A stretch of 64,000 nucleotides of DNA from Acephala macrosclerotiorum (GCA_014904845.1 MU119236.1:189758-253757), one strand, 5' to 3'. Shown: positions 45,583-57,997, counted from the first letter of the stretch. Numbers and translations are program-made. Notes: generated from the letters alone by a model not told the origin.

Positions 45583-48500
45583 TATGAATACCCTATTGTC
45601 GAAGGAAGGGATATACAGGCAGTCCTGTACTTGTACTACTTCACGTTATTCTTCCAATTGGATACAGACTGAAGGAACGTCTTTTCAATATCTACAGTTA
45701 TCTCCATGCTCTTCTTTCTTTCAAAGATCGAAGACCCAACGTCCTCATGGCAAGTGCCAAAAGGGACCATCGTTGAAGACGGGACATTCTCTAGCTCGGT
45801 TAGCAATACAGGAAATGTTCATCATGCTACTTTCCCTCCTCTCCTAAGATCAAGGCTGTGTCGAAGTTCTCGGCTCGCGGAGGAAATAGGAAGACAGGTC
45901 AACCGTTCAAAATTTTGACTGCGCTATGATGCCATCAGACTTCAGCAGCTGGCAAACTTGGTCCTCAATGCCATGAGGCAAACACGGGAACGCCCGCTGA
46001 ATACTACACTGACAATTCTGACATTTAGGAATCTGAGAAACAAAATTCTATACATTTTCCAGCTTCTGTTCAGGAGACGTGGTATCCGGTACCTCGGCGA
46101 CCTTGGACCGTCGTACCGCATTCCGCTACACTTCTCAACTCTCCAATCTTCACCCAAAAGATACAAACCGGAGAGACCGACCTCGGTAAAGCTATTCATA
46201 GACTGTTCAGTCCTTTTCGATGCAATCGTCTACACGATTCATAGCGGCTGGTTGTTCGGTACTACTCGTAACACCAGAGATGGCTCGGCCCGAGATGCAA
46301 ATATGGAATCTGCGATGTTGATGATTTGAGTGGTGGCGTTATGGGCGTCATCACTACTCCACCAGCTCACAAGGTAGATACCAAATTTTCCTCATTCGAT
46401 CTTTGTGGATGGCTTGACTACGTATACGATTCCATGCATTCCTCTCAATAGTTGGACTCCTTATTCCCTCAATACCCAAGGGGAGCGAGACTGGACTGGC
46501 AGCAAATTACCGAATTCGTCTTCACGAACATACAAACGGCAACCTCTCGCCCAAATCATGAAACAAACAACAACGATTATTTTTCCAGCATAATTATTTC
46601 CAGGAACCGCGCTACCGGAACAAATCTCCCCTTGCGTATTTTGTACTTTTCATAACTTCTCGTGATTTACCAAATTTCTCCAATCTCGGATCGCCCAACA
46701 CTATTGATTCGGAAGAGCCTCGGACTACCAGATCGACACGCCAGCTTCTCACTTTTTCCACCAATTTTCCACCCAGTTATCACATCGCGTACCAGAAATT
46801 GGGGTGCGATGTGCAACAAATGGTTGTATTACACTGGGATCTTGGTTCGAGGTTTTGTCAGTGTTGATTTTGATGTGAGAACCAGAAGTTGGTGATGTTG
46901 GGAGGCGAGGGAGAAAGGGATTAGGGAGGTGAGAGGGGCGGAGTGGAGTGAAGTGGGGGCTTTAGCGAGTCAGCCCCTATTGTGTAGGCGAGGAGTATGA
47001 CTCGGAAGGCATCATCGCTGTCTTCTTCTGGCAACTCTTCCTCACCTTTTCAAGGGAAAGGGAGGGGTTCATTTGTTTGTTGCGTAAGTCTCAGCCTCGT
47101 GATTGAGGATGGTGATGCTTGAACTTTCATTTATGGGTACTGAGACGAAGGTTGATTAGGGCATGATTGATGGAAGGGGATGCCGAATAATGCCGGGAAA
47201 CCCCCAGATTGAGTTAATATATACAATCAGGCAGGCACTTCGTCTTTCTTCCTTTGTAATTTCTTATGAAACTTGAGGTGCTTGACTTCTGATTATCATT
47301 CCAGGCTCATGGGGTAAGGCTGTTGTCTTGCCACCTCGTGTGGCTTGAGAATTGTTGCCAAGCGCGGGGTATGGTGGGGTAATATAAAATCTTATTTTAG
47401 AGGCTTTTACTTTAACGTTTAAGTTTTGGCATGTGCTGTTGAAGATCTGTGTTACTTTGATTTGTCCTTGAATCTCCATCTTCCTCTTCCATTACGTCGA
47501 ACTCTCGTTCATACTATCCAATCGGCACGACTCCTTCCAGTATCCTCACTTGTCTTCACCCCTTTCCCCCCCTCAGAACAGGTTGTTCCTGCTCCGAACA
47601 ATCAGGTACGATGTGCATGACTTCTCTCCCGTCTACGGCCTAGAGCTGTCTGAAAGGATTCTCATTGGGTTGGACCTGCTTTTTCCGCGAGCGGCGAGAT
47701 CATCGTACGTCGAATGCATGATACTACGAATGAACCACTGTTCCCGTGTTTTCTGCACGTGTACTGCGTCTGCATATGTCAGGCTGAAAGCGGGTCTTGG
47801 AGACCTGGAGTGGTAGATCTCGGGAGCAGGAGCCGAGATGGCCCTACTTGGAGTGACAAATCTTGAAACAGGCTACTTTGAAAGGTGTTCGGGCATACCG
47901 GTGTTGCTATTCATGATCTTACAGGCATGCTTGTCTATGAATCGTATGCGTTTCTCAAATTGCATCCCATGAATCATGAATTATAGAAGGTTTTGAAGAC
48001 GAAGCTTGAAATGCTACTCTTGTCTACCTCAAACACCTAAACACGCAAGAATAGTTCAGACACGAGGCAAGCTAATTGCGGGGAAATACCACCGAGCACA
48101 CACACACAATACATAGGGGAAAACCTTGGTACTGCACGTGGGGTAGCATTGGTGCACGTCGTCTAGCGGATCGAGGAACGGGCCTTCGGTATTTCCATGT
48201 CTTAATGTCTATCTCCTTTCAAAGGCACTAGTCGCGGTAAGAAAGAAAATAAAATATGAGAGGGTTGCACAAGGAGAATAAGGACCTACTGCCGAGCCGT
48301 TATTCAGGTCTTTTCCTTCCTACCCCAGAAAATTCAGGACCGAATGCGGGGTCGGGGAGGAGGCTCCTTGCCGTCCGCCGTCCCTGTCCTTTCTTCATAT
48401 CCACATGCATGAGCGTTTGCCGGTGACGCTGCATGACATTTGATATTAGCGCGGGGTTGATTGGTGGAAGAAAGCGGCTTTCTTCGGTAAGGAAGTAGGG

Positions 48501-49272
48501 ATGGAGATGGGTAGGTGCAGGTGGGATTAAGCATAAATCTGGAGACGAGAGACATTATATACCGAGTGTTATGCTTGATGCAGGAGACCTGTTGCTGGAT
48601 TTGGTATCCGAGATAAGCGCTTTGATGCGGGGCAGAAATAAAATGACTAGGAAGGTGATTATGAGGCTGTCTCGTGAGAACTATCTTTGTACTCTTGGTA
48701 CTTTCGTACTTTCGTAGCCTGAAGTTTGAAAGTGGAAACACGTTGAGACTGAAGAAACGTGATATTGAGCTCAAAGCCATCAAGGCTGAACATAATTTGG
48801 TAAGAAGATGCTAACCCCGCTATTCCCGGACGGAACTCCGTCTCGTATCGTCATTCATGCCCAACTCCAAATATAAAAGATCTCGAGACACCTTCCCATC
48901 CCGGCTCTGACACGTGACGCTGGACCAGAGGCGGCGGTGCAACTGGTGTTCTCCATACTCTCCCTATGAATGCGCGGGGTATTCATCGGAATCTCGGCCC
49001 GAAATCTCCTCACGACAGCCCGCCTCTCCAATTCGCTCCCGAGCAATATAAAAGGTGGCTTTCCCGTGCCGTGGCAGTACCTTTCGGGCCTTCTCCGAAT
49101 TCCCACCTCTCGGCGCAAAACATCGTCACTCGTGAGCTTCGGCGCAATGGCTGGTATGCACCTGACGTAGGAACGGTCGGGAGATGGCATTTTCGATGCA
49201 TGCCGTAAGCCGTGACGATCATCGCCCGAGCTGTTGGTCCTTGCCCGCTCCTGGAAGTTGAGGAGGGGCAAA
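45583..49272. other. 3.7 kb gene-poor stretch
   Basis: The longest gap in the window. No open frame exceeds about 150 codons and none shows a domain. A plus frame at 45958-46329 overlaps a minus frame at 45942-46199, both basic and non-conserved in appearance. A short CA microsatellite lies near 48098-48112. The stretch is of ordinary base composition, so it is not a RIP island. It could hold the extended 5' or 3' flanks of the neighbouring kinase and regulator genes, or non-coding RNAs that I cannot detect. Confidence 0.4.
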
Positions 49273-51475
49273 TCAGCCACCCAGGTAGTTGCGTCGTCGC
49301 ATCTCTGCTTCTCTGATTATCTCAGCAGACAGCGAGAGACTAGGTGCCAAATGGGCGTAGCGCTCGATTTCCATGACGACGTCGTTGATGATTCTGTCGA
49401 CACTGTCTCTAGGAGAGATCAGAGCGACGAGAATGCTGTTGAGTGTTGGCGACATTGTTGCTCCCATTACCAAAAGTGTTTGGGAAACGATAGACAAGGC
49501 TCCTTGCCAGAGATAAGGCATATGACCAGTGTGACTGTGCTCGTTAGTATCCGTGCCGCATGCAATATCATGGGTCTATTTACTGTGCAGTAATGTGCTC
49601 GAGCTGCCTTATTGAGGCTTCGAGGCACTTTCGACAATTCTCGCGGACAGAAGGATCCATGGCTGCGTGTTCGTTATCGAGGACGGCGAGGATGTATGGT
49701 CTGTAGATGATGGTTCGGCATGCGAAATATCGTAGTCGTAGAACCGTTTGCACTGGGTCTGCGAGCATGGTTCGAGTATCGGGGAATTGGAGTGCAAGGG
49801 GAAGGCTGTCGTACCATTGCACAAGTTGGAAATCGAGTTCTGCTGCCACGGGCTCAAGACTTTGAGTCGAGGACATGGAGTCTTTGGAGTAGATGAGTTG
49901 GCTGACGCGGTTGAGGAGACGTCGGAGCGCAATTTCGGCGAGGAAGTACCATAGATCATCTCTGCCCACGCTTTCTTCGTCTTCAGGCTCGAAGCCCCCT
50001 GGAAGTCCAACCATCTCTTCAAATTGGACAATGCCGGAGTGAGGCAGGTCCATCTCAGCCAGGAGATCGCTCTCGAAAAGTAGAGCATTCCAGTAGACTC
50101 TTTCGCTCAACTCTCGCTGACTTGCAGGCACTCTTCCGGGAGCGCTCAGGAGAAGTTGGAGTTTGGTACTTGTGCTGCTCAGCAATGTCCAGGCTTCAAG
50201 CGGACGAACAAGGTAAAATAGGTATGCTGATGCAAGGACGGTGCATTGAGCAGAAAGTACTGAATTTCGAGTCATCAACCCAGGGAGAAGCGCCCATGCT
50301 GCGGCGAAGTATGGCAGTCCTGGGGGATCTTCGTTAGGTGCGACTCTCGAAATGCTGTCGCTGCAGCCTGCCTGACCTAACGCTAAGACCAACAGGACGA
50401 TGCAGCTCTCCGGGCCCTCGCGAAACCCGTTTGAGAGCGCAATGCGATAATGGCTCGTCCAGTTGAATGGATTGACGCATGCGTACCAGACATTGGCCTT
50501 GGCGAAAAATGCTTCGATGTAAGCTGAAGTGTTGGAAAGATCGAGACATGGTGTCTTGGAAAGCACGAGAGGCTCTCTTGCCATCTCAAGCTGAAGCAGG
50601 ATTTGAGGATCGTAAGGTCGTGAAACAAGATCTCTGATTAGAGGCCATTGAAGGAGATGCAATGCTGCGTTCGTGTGAACTTTTGGCATCGTGGAAATAT
50701 TCATCGGGGCGTTCCAAGTGCCAAGACCTGTGGCGGGGATCATGGATACGAAGGTGTTGCCAGTTCGCATCATGGCCTCTTCATTGCTGATCGTGGTAGC
50801 TCCATTGACTGATGGAGATCCAGTGGACAGAGCCAGACTCGTGGTTTGGCCGATCAAATTGTTTTGGAGTAGACCTTCGATGCGAGTCAGACGTTCCAAG
50901 ATGAGTTTGTCCCCTGCATCGAGCTTGATACCAGGCTCGCGATAGATACACTCTGCACCCAACTCAGTGCAGAGCTTGCATTTTGGTTTCGTGCCATCAC
51001 ATCGCGATTTGCGAGAGCGACATATCTCACACTATTGATTTGTGAGTAGGTGGTAAATTGAGGCTAGAATTATACGTACAGCAATAGTGGCTCGCCTCCT
51101 CGGATAGTCGATGCCTGCATCGGTGCTGCGTCTCTTCAATGGATTAATTCCATCGTCACTATTTTGTTTGGGCCCGTTGATCATGGATTCTCGATCTCCA
51201 GAAGATTGTGATAGATTTCTTGCTTTTTGTGTCGATCCAAGAATTCCCTCGCGGGAGAAGGATTGCATGCGGCGGTTGGTAGGTGACTTGAGCGGATTGG
51301 GGGAATTCAAGTTCCCATTTGAGTTTCCATTCACGGCACCATTCGTAACCAGTTGGAGATGTGATGACGGGATATCAATAGAAAATTTGTCTCTACTCAT
51401 AGAGAAGTGCCTCCCGCCACCAGTTGCTGAGGTTGGGGAAGCTTCTGGCGATGAACTCGACATGCTGCCTGGCAT
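49273..51475 (-). CDS. Zn2Cys6 fungal-specific transcription factor
   Basis: Nuclear DNA-binding regulator. ATG at 51473-51475; a Ser/Asn-rich N-terminus of 130 residues is followed by intron 1 (51032-51079), immediately before the zinc cluster C-x2-C-x6-C-x5-C-x2-C-x7-C, seen as C-E-I-C-R-S-R-K-S-R-C-D and C-K-L-C-T-E-L-G-A-E-C. A short basic linker and a coiled region (L-I-L-E-R-L-T-R-I-E-G-L-L) suit dimerisation. The remaining 400 residues form a fungal-specific regulatory region without stops. A second intron (about 49534-49584), with an ATACTAACG branch site, joins the last exon, which starts H-T-G-H-M-P-Y-L-W-Q-G-A and ends at 49273. Total about 670 residues, normal for the class. Target genes unknown; the nearest metabolic genes are pseudogenes. 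Confidence 0.87.
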
Positions 51476-53212
51476 ATTTCAGCAGTTGTGGTCATCCACG
51501 TCTGGGTAATTGGATAAAAGAATTTCGAGGCCGACGATGTAGCCCATAGAACGTAAGCAATTTCTGTATGTTACGCTTGCGTATGAGGAAGATGAGGGCG
51601 AAGCGTTGTTGATACGAGTTCCATCTCTATCTATTTTGGAGAGAGATTGATTACTTGCCGCGTGCCCTCGCTGACAAGGGTAGGACGATGCCGCAAGGTT
51701 GAGTGAGATGCAGAACTGGGAATTCGATTGGTAGACCAGACGATGTGCTCCAAAGGGAGGAACAATGAGACTCCAACCAGACGAACCCTGGGGTGGCTTT
51801 GTGGTGGCTTTGGGGGTTCTGGGGGCGCTCCAAGGTGCTCATGCAGGTTCGAGCGGTTGTGAATCTGGGGTTCGTTGGTAACGGCCGAAGGGAACCCTTC
51901 TAGAAAGGGGATGTCATAGCGAGACCCTCGATATTAGCCAGCAATTTGAAGGTTAGGGGAACTGGGGAAGTGTTGCAGGCGACGGAGTCTGGAGAAATGC
52001 TGGGGAAGAATATCAAAGAGGAGGAAAGTATCATGACAGCGGAGAAGGAAGAACACGTCCATCTCTTGATAGTGCGAGCTGAGGACTCTAGAGTGGAAGA
52101 GTGGACTTTTCATGAAGTGCATCCAATGAAATGACCGTATTTGGTGATTAAGCGCATTTGAGACCGGCCGTTTGAGGCAACCAAGGAATATCAAGATGCA
52201 ATGCGCAGACAGACCGTCTAGTTGGAGGAAATGCGGTCAACAGCGTTCCGCGTCCGACAAATATTGAATGTACAGTGGCATGGTGGTCATTCTCGAGATT
52301 GCGCAGGACTGCTGTATCGCTGAAGGAAGAATTTGTGTGGGATCTCGCGGGATCTGGAACAGGGGTCTTGTTGAAACCATTCCTCTTTGACTGACGACGT
52401 GCATAACGACCTTGGCAGCATGGGATGCGAGGCTGACTTCCTCGTGGCTGAAGATGTTCCTGAGCATCTGCGCAGGGCTCGGAAGCGAGGCCGACGGGCT
52501 TGAAGTTCTCGTGATATTGATATTGTGGACATTACCAAAATTTGGTAATCGTCAGGCACCCCTCCAACAGTAGCACCTGATATGACAGCTCTTTCTTATC
52601 ATGAAATATATCAGGAGCGGATTAGACGTTTTTCCAGACCTTCACATTAGCTCATATTATCTGAGTCACGTGAAGGTCTTCGGTTCCGGATCATCCATTC
52701 CTCCGATACCACCCAACTCGCTAATCTCACACTTCTTGAGCTTCGCGGGACCTGCTTTTGAATCTTCTTTCATTCAGCCTGAAGTCTTGGTGACACCTCC
52801 TCCAGTCCGCGTCGTGTTAGGTCTGCGCGGAGCCAAAAGTTTTTCCTGCTCCATCTCGGAGAAACCTCTTTCGTTCCTTTCTACTGCTTTAGCTTCTAAT
52901 CAGCACCGCTTTGACCTTGGAAGTCATCTTTCTCCATCTCCATTTCTGCAATCTACCCCGCCAAGAGCCTCCACAATCCCCTCCTCTTGCACCGGCAAAT
53001 ATCATGCTAGTGGTTGTCCATGAACTACTTTACTATGCCCGCCCGGGCAACCGGAGAGGACTTCATTTCAACAATGATTGACCTAAATGTAGGTTTCTCT
53101 ATTTTCCCGCTGCTCATTTCTTGGTAGGTATACCGTCTGACCTCAGGGCAATGTTTCGAAGTCATTGTCTACCCAATTCTCTTCCTTGTGCACTTTCCGA
53201 CGGTGCTTTGCC
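51476..53212. other. 1.7 kb intergenic stretch
   Basis: This interval separates the divergently arranged regulator and first carboxylesterase, and so contains the 5' flanks of both. Pyrimidine-rich sequence occurs near 52860-52990. Short frames such as 52601-53023 (+) have no domain. No binding site can be named. Confidence 0.4.
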
Positions 53213-55368
53213 ATGTTTGCCTCGGTCCTTCTAGGGTTTGCTGCTGCAACGCAGTTGGTTCATGCAGTTCCTTCTCCCAACTCTCTTGGCTCGGATCTTA
53301 CCATCCTGACCAACAATGATATTCTAGGTAGACTGGAACCATCTCAAACCAGATACCTGGCTAACATACTCTTCTGCAGGCCCTCAAAGCCCTTCCGCCG
53401 ACTCTGCTGTTATCCTGTTAGACTCTAGATCTCGAGAGTCTGCTGCAGATGCTTGTGTAGCTCTTGGCAAGCAGCTATGGAGTCCGCAGACAGAGACAAC
53501 GAGCATCCAGCCCAACCTCGACTATCTCACATACGCGTCAAACTATTCTGCCAGTCAGCCGTACTGGATTGCTCCAAGTGATACGATTCCTAGAGCGATT
53601 GACGGATATGGTCATATTTGGAACAACTCGAACTTGAGTCCCCATTCGAGGCTACCAGCACTCTGCACACAATCGGCACCCTTCTTCAATTCGTCTACTC
53701 AAGATGCACGCGCGCAGTGGCAGGTCACAGTTCATTCGAACAAGGAATACATTACTGGGTATGTTGTGCTTCCCTTGGTCTACGTTGAGCCCTAGTTGAC
53801 ATAGCCTTGCTACCAGATTCCGTGATCGATTGAGCTTCCGTTTCCTCGGCATACGATATGCTCCGCAGCCGAAACGTTTCACATACTCGACACCATATAC
53901 TGGAACAGGAAATGATGCCAGCGCGACTTCTTATGGATCACAATGTGTGCAATCGGGAGGAGGATCGGAGGACTGCTTGTTCTTGAACATATGGACTCCA
54001 TACCTGCCAGCTCATGCTGGAGCTCCTGCTCAGAAGCCGAAGCCAGTCATGTTCTGGATTCACGGAGGAGCATTCACTGGCGGGACTGGCAATGATCCGA
54101 CTTTCGATGGTGGGAACATGGCGTCGAGGGGTGATGTTGTGATGGTTGCAATCAATTACCGACTTTCGACTTTGGGATTCTTGGCTCTCGATGACGATGT
54201 GACGAAAGGCAATTTTGGTATCGCTGACCAGATCAATGCGCTGGAGTAGGTGCGAAAGAATATTCAGGATTTCGGTGGTGACCCAGATAGAATCACCGTC
54301 TTCGGCCAATCAGCAGGCGCGGCTTCCGTACGAGCACTACTCGCCTCACCAAAATCAGCTGGCAAATTCCAAGGTGCCATTCCACAAAGCAACTTGGGAG
54401 GCGGTGGATATGGCACGACCTATTCATCGTGGTTGAGCATTGGAACCGAGATGACGACGGCTGCCAACTCTGTCTTGAACTCCACGAACTGTTTATCGGC
54501 TACTTCACAAGTGGATTGTCTTCGGGCTATCAATGCATCTACGCTAATATCACTTCCAACTGTGGCCCGGTACCTGGTCGTGGATGGAACATATTTGACG
54601 TCCTCGGAGTTGATCCTGAATGGCAGCGAGAGCCCTGCTCTGAAAGACGTCCATATCATGGAAGGACTCATGCGTGATGACGGAGCTGCCATTATTTCCT
54701 ACGTCCAGACTACCAACTTGACGGCCTCGCTCGACAGAGATGGATTCAACGCGACTTCAATCATCCCATCAGATCTCTTTCCCCAACCAACCAGCACAAA
54801 CCACTCATTGGACGTCTTCAACGCCACTGCCCGTGTCGGTACAGACACAATATTCCGATGCATCGACCAAGCAGCCGCCTACTCAGCAGACCTCTATGAC
54901 GTCTTCGCACCTTATCAGTATTTCTACGAGTTCAACCGCTCCTACCAAACTCCTGGATTCGACCCCAACACGCCTGTCTGCGATGCACCAAAGACGGCTG
55001 AGTATCCTCTCGGAGATACTAACCAAGAGTACTTCAAATGTCACTCAGGAGAGTTGTACTATGTCTTCGGTACTCTCTGGTACAACGGCCTCCCGCTTAG
55101 AGATTAGAACGACTTGAGCTTCTCACAATTCGTCCTTGATTCTTGGGCTAGCTTTGCGCGAAGCTATAATCTCAACCCCGATCTTAGCTTGTTAAAAGCG
55201 AGAAGCTATACCAATACCACGATGGAGATCCAGACGGCGGGATTGTGGCAACCGGTCAAGAAAGGCGCTGAGATGAGGGAGCTAGAATGGCCGAGTAAGC
55301 AAGTGGGATTTCGAGATATTGAGCAATGTGCTTCCCTAGGATGGCCGCTCACCTATTATTCGAGATGA
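53213..55368 (+). pseudogene. Secreted type-B carboxylesterase with two in-frame stops
   Basis: Type-B carboxylesterase/lipase (α/β hydrolase) meant for secretion: ATG at 53213 starts M-F-A-S-V-L-L-G-F-A-A-A, a signal peptide. Introns at about 53332-53379 and 53759-53818 are clean. Motifs: F-L-G-I-R-Y-A-P-Q-P near the N-terminal core, E-D-C-L-F-L-N-I-W-T-P, H-G-G-A-F oxyanion hole, F-G-Q-S-A-G-A-A nucleophile elbow with its catalytic serine, and C-H-S-G-E-L-Y-Y-V-F with the catalytic histidine. The frame is broken only by TAG at 54247-54249 (in L-E-stop-V-R-K-N, normally tryptophan, TGG to TAG) and TAG at 55105-55107 (in L-R-D-stop-N-D, normally acidic). No frameshift is seen over 650 codons. 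This suggests very recent loss, stop readthrough, or sequence error. It stands in tandem with a second, more decayed esterase. Confidence 0.85.
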
Positions 55369-55729
55369 TCAACCGGCATCCCAGAGACCCGCAGAGCGAA
55401 GATATACTACTCTTACATAATGGAGAAAGACATTGCTACCTCTGTCTTGTTGTTTGAGTACCGCCGGCACGTCGTTGTCCTGTGGAGTGAGACTCGCTGA
55501 AGTCAAAGTGGGAGATTGGCCAAGAGAGCCGTTCGAACAATCTCATCAGAAGACCCTCTTTCGTTATCTCGTTACCCCATGTTCAATATTGCATTTCTCC
55601 AAAGGTCGGGTTGATAACGATAGGTATGCCGTACCTGCGTGTCTTCTTGCGATTTTATTCAATTTGTATGGTCAGATATTTCTCATTTCTGCCATTCCAA
55701 GCGTCTTGTGTTCAATTTTTCCGTAGTCA

Positions 55730-55929
55730 TGGGGTCCAAAGAAACAACTGATATCTCCAAAGCAGGGGAATCACACGAGTTAGGGCCAGTTCCGTCTATC
55801 TCGAAAAGCAAAATCGGAGACGTAACACTCGACGTCGTCTATGCCGCCGAGAGAGAGTACATACCTGAGCAGTATCGAAAGCTCTTGCGAAAGATCGAGT
55901 TCATAATCCTTCCTCTCATGTGGATCTGA
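55730..55929 (+). pseudogene. MFS permease (DAL5/allantoate-like) N-terminal stump
   Basis: A 66-codon fragment starting at ATG 55730 (M-G-S-K-E-T-T-D-I-S) carries the cytosolic leader and very start of helix 1 of a major-facilitator permease: R-E-Y-I-P-E-Q-Y-R-K-L-L-R-K-I and F-I-I-L-P-L-M-W-I, typical of the anion:cation symporter group (allantoate, vitamin or nicotinate transporters). It stops at TGA 55927-55929, and no later helices follow before the next esterase. It is therefore a truncated relic lying between two esterase pseudogenes. Confidence 0.72.
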
Positions 55930-56350
55930 AATTTTGCCGCGGGGTAGCTTGTAGTAGGGATATTGGTTTGACAGAGAGAAAGGGGAAGATGCTTAATATC
56001 CAGCAATGCATTAAGTGGTCTAAAGACATTATGATCATCCTTTCTAGGAAATTAACGACAAGATCACGACGCTCTAACAAGAACTGCTCAGGGCTACTTT
56101 CGGCTTCTGACCCGAATCACGCAACTTCGTCAGGATGCAGCATCAGGGCCATCATCCCACTTTCTAATTCGAGGTGGAGCTCCTCCGCCAATTCACAAGC
56201 CGACAATCGAAACAACACCGTCATCTTCGTCAATAATGCTTCATTCAAATACGTTTCTGTCCTCGATAAGTCATCCTCACTGACCACAACTTTTCGGGGC
56301 CCAACTTTCCTACTTCCCATCTCTAAAGGAGTGGAAGAGCTCAATCGAAA

Positions 56351-57997
56351 ATGGGGAACACGATATCGTACAATACAACGGACTAAGTCCTCGACCTCGA
56401 TCCAAAAGGCAGAATCAATGGCATTCAATCCGACAACAAATCGCGAAGGTATGCAGGGGTTCCATATGCACTTCCGCCTGTTGGACCTCATCGATGCAAA
56501 ACCTCGTCCACTGCCCTCCTCCTTCTTCTACACTGGTGAACAAGGACAACCTTTTGACGCAACTAAATTTCGTCCGATATGTCCTCAGAAAGGATTTCAT
56601 GTCGCCGAGTCTGATGGCGCAGATGCTTTCAGTGAAGATTGCTTGTTCGTAAACCTCTGGACTCCTGTTGAGCATATTCCTCAGGGAAGAATTACCAGTG
56701 TGGATGGAGAGAGCAAGAGGAAGAAATAACCTGTCTATCTCTGGATTCATGGAGGATGGTTCCAAATTGGGGGTCCATCACAAGACGTGGGCATGAATTC
56801 CACAGAGCTGATTTTGGCCGGGAAGCTGAGCGCTATCGTTGTCGCGATCGGATACCGTCTCAATGTCTTTGGGTTCCTTGCCGGAAAAGCTTTGGTTGAA
56901 GAAAGCGGTGGAGAGTCTGCCGGCAATTTTGGACTTTGGGATCAGATGTTAGCGATTGAGTGGGTGAGAGATAATATAGGGGCTTTTGGTGGAGATACTG
57001 GGAATATTACTTTGGCAGGAGCATATAGTGTTCATGCTCAGGGGCTGCATGAGTTTCGTGCACCGGCTTCAGAAGAACCCAAAATTCCTTTTCACAGGTT
57101 CTTCATGTGCTCAAATACGATTCCTGCTCAGTCGAAGACGATTGAAGAATCGGAACCACGGCCTGACGAACTTTGCGAGTATTTCAAGATATCGGAAGAT
57201 CTCCCCAGTATTGAGAAGCTAGACGAGCTTCGAAAATTGAGCTTTAAAAATCTCCTTTTAGTACTCGAACATCTCAAGAATTATACGTTTCGACCAATCA
57301 CGGGCGATCTCTTCTTTCATTCAGGGATGGTTGAGTACTAGAATGACGGTAGATTTGGAGGAGTTCAAGAGAAGGAAGATGAAAATCTTGGTCGGCGAGG
57401 TCCTGAACGAGGAGACTCTATATACGACTTATAACAGTCCAACCGAAGGGAACCTGGAATCGTTGAAATTGCAGATCTCGGACTACTACGCGCCAGCAAC
57501 CACAGATCAATTATTGAATTCGCATCATTATCCAATACCAGGCACAGACGATGTCTAGGAGTGGAAAGCCCTCTTTGGGAGAATTATTTCTGATGGTCAA
57601 GTCAGAGCTCCTTCTAGAGCTTTGGTGGATACCCTGGTCAAGCATGGTGTGGGAATTGAGGATATTTGGAGGTATCGAATTGCGTATAGGCTCTCTTTTA
57701 TTACCGAGAAGATCGCTCCAAACCCATTTGGGGTGTCGCATGCTATGGATCGGCCGTTCTGGAAGTGAGTATCTCTCGCAACACCAACGGATATCTGGGG
57801 CAAATTTGTGCTGAGCTGACGTTCATAGTTTCTCCATAATGCATGGACCAACTCCAAAAGAGAAGAAACTACTCGAAGATTGGACCTCCATTTTAGTTGC
57901 TTTTGTTAATGACGACTCGAGCTATCGTTATGGAACTAGCTCGATCGAAGAGATGAAAGTAGCTACCCCTGAATGTACAATTGAAGTTGAATAGGGC
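56351..57997 (+). pseudogene. Second type-B carboxylesterase, heavily decayed
   Basis: Intracellular-looking type-B carboxylesterase, with no signal peptide at the likely start ATG 56351 (M-G-N-T-I-S-Y). Motifs: Y-A-G-V-P-Y-A-L-P-P-V-G; E-D-C-L-F-V-N-L-W-T-P; Y-L-W-I-H-G-G-W-F; G-N-F-G-L-W-D-Q; and S-H-A-M-D-R-P-F-W. Lesions: TAA at 56384-56386; one-base loss near 56495; TAA at 56727-56729 (fits CAA to TAA just before P-V-Y-L-W-I); an apparent four-codon loss near 57020, where I-T-L-A-G runs straight into A-Y-S-V-H-A-Q so the G-x-S-A-G nucleophile elbow is gone; frame change and TAG near 57340; TAG at 57556-57558. An intron near 57765-57829 still looks intact. It is not close in sequence to the upstream esterase, so the pair is not a simple recent duplication. 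Confidence 0.83.

Noticed and set aside
55920..56729. 269-codon plus-strand frame as an independent gene
   Set aside because: Its 3' third is esterase sequence in the shifted frame; the 5' part matches nothing and ends at an esterase stop codon.
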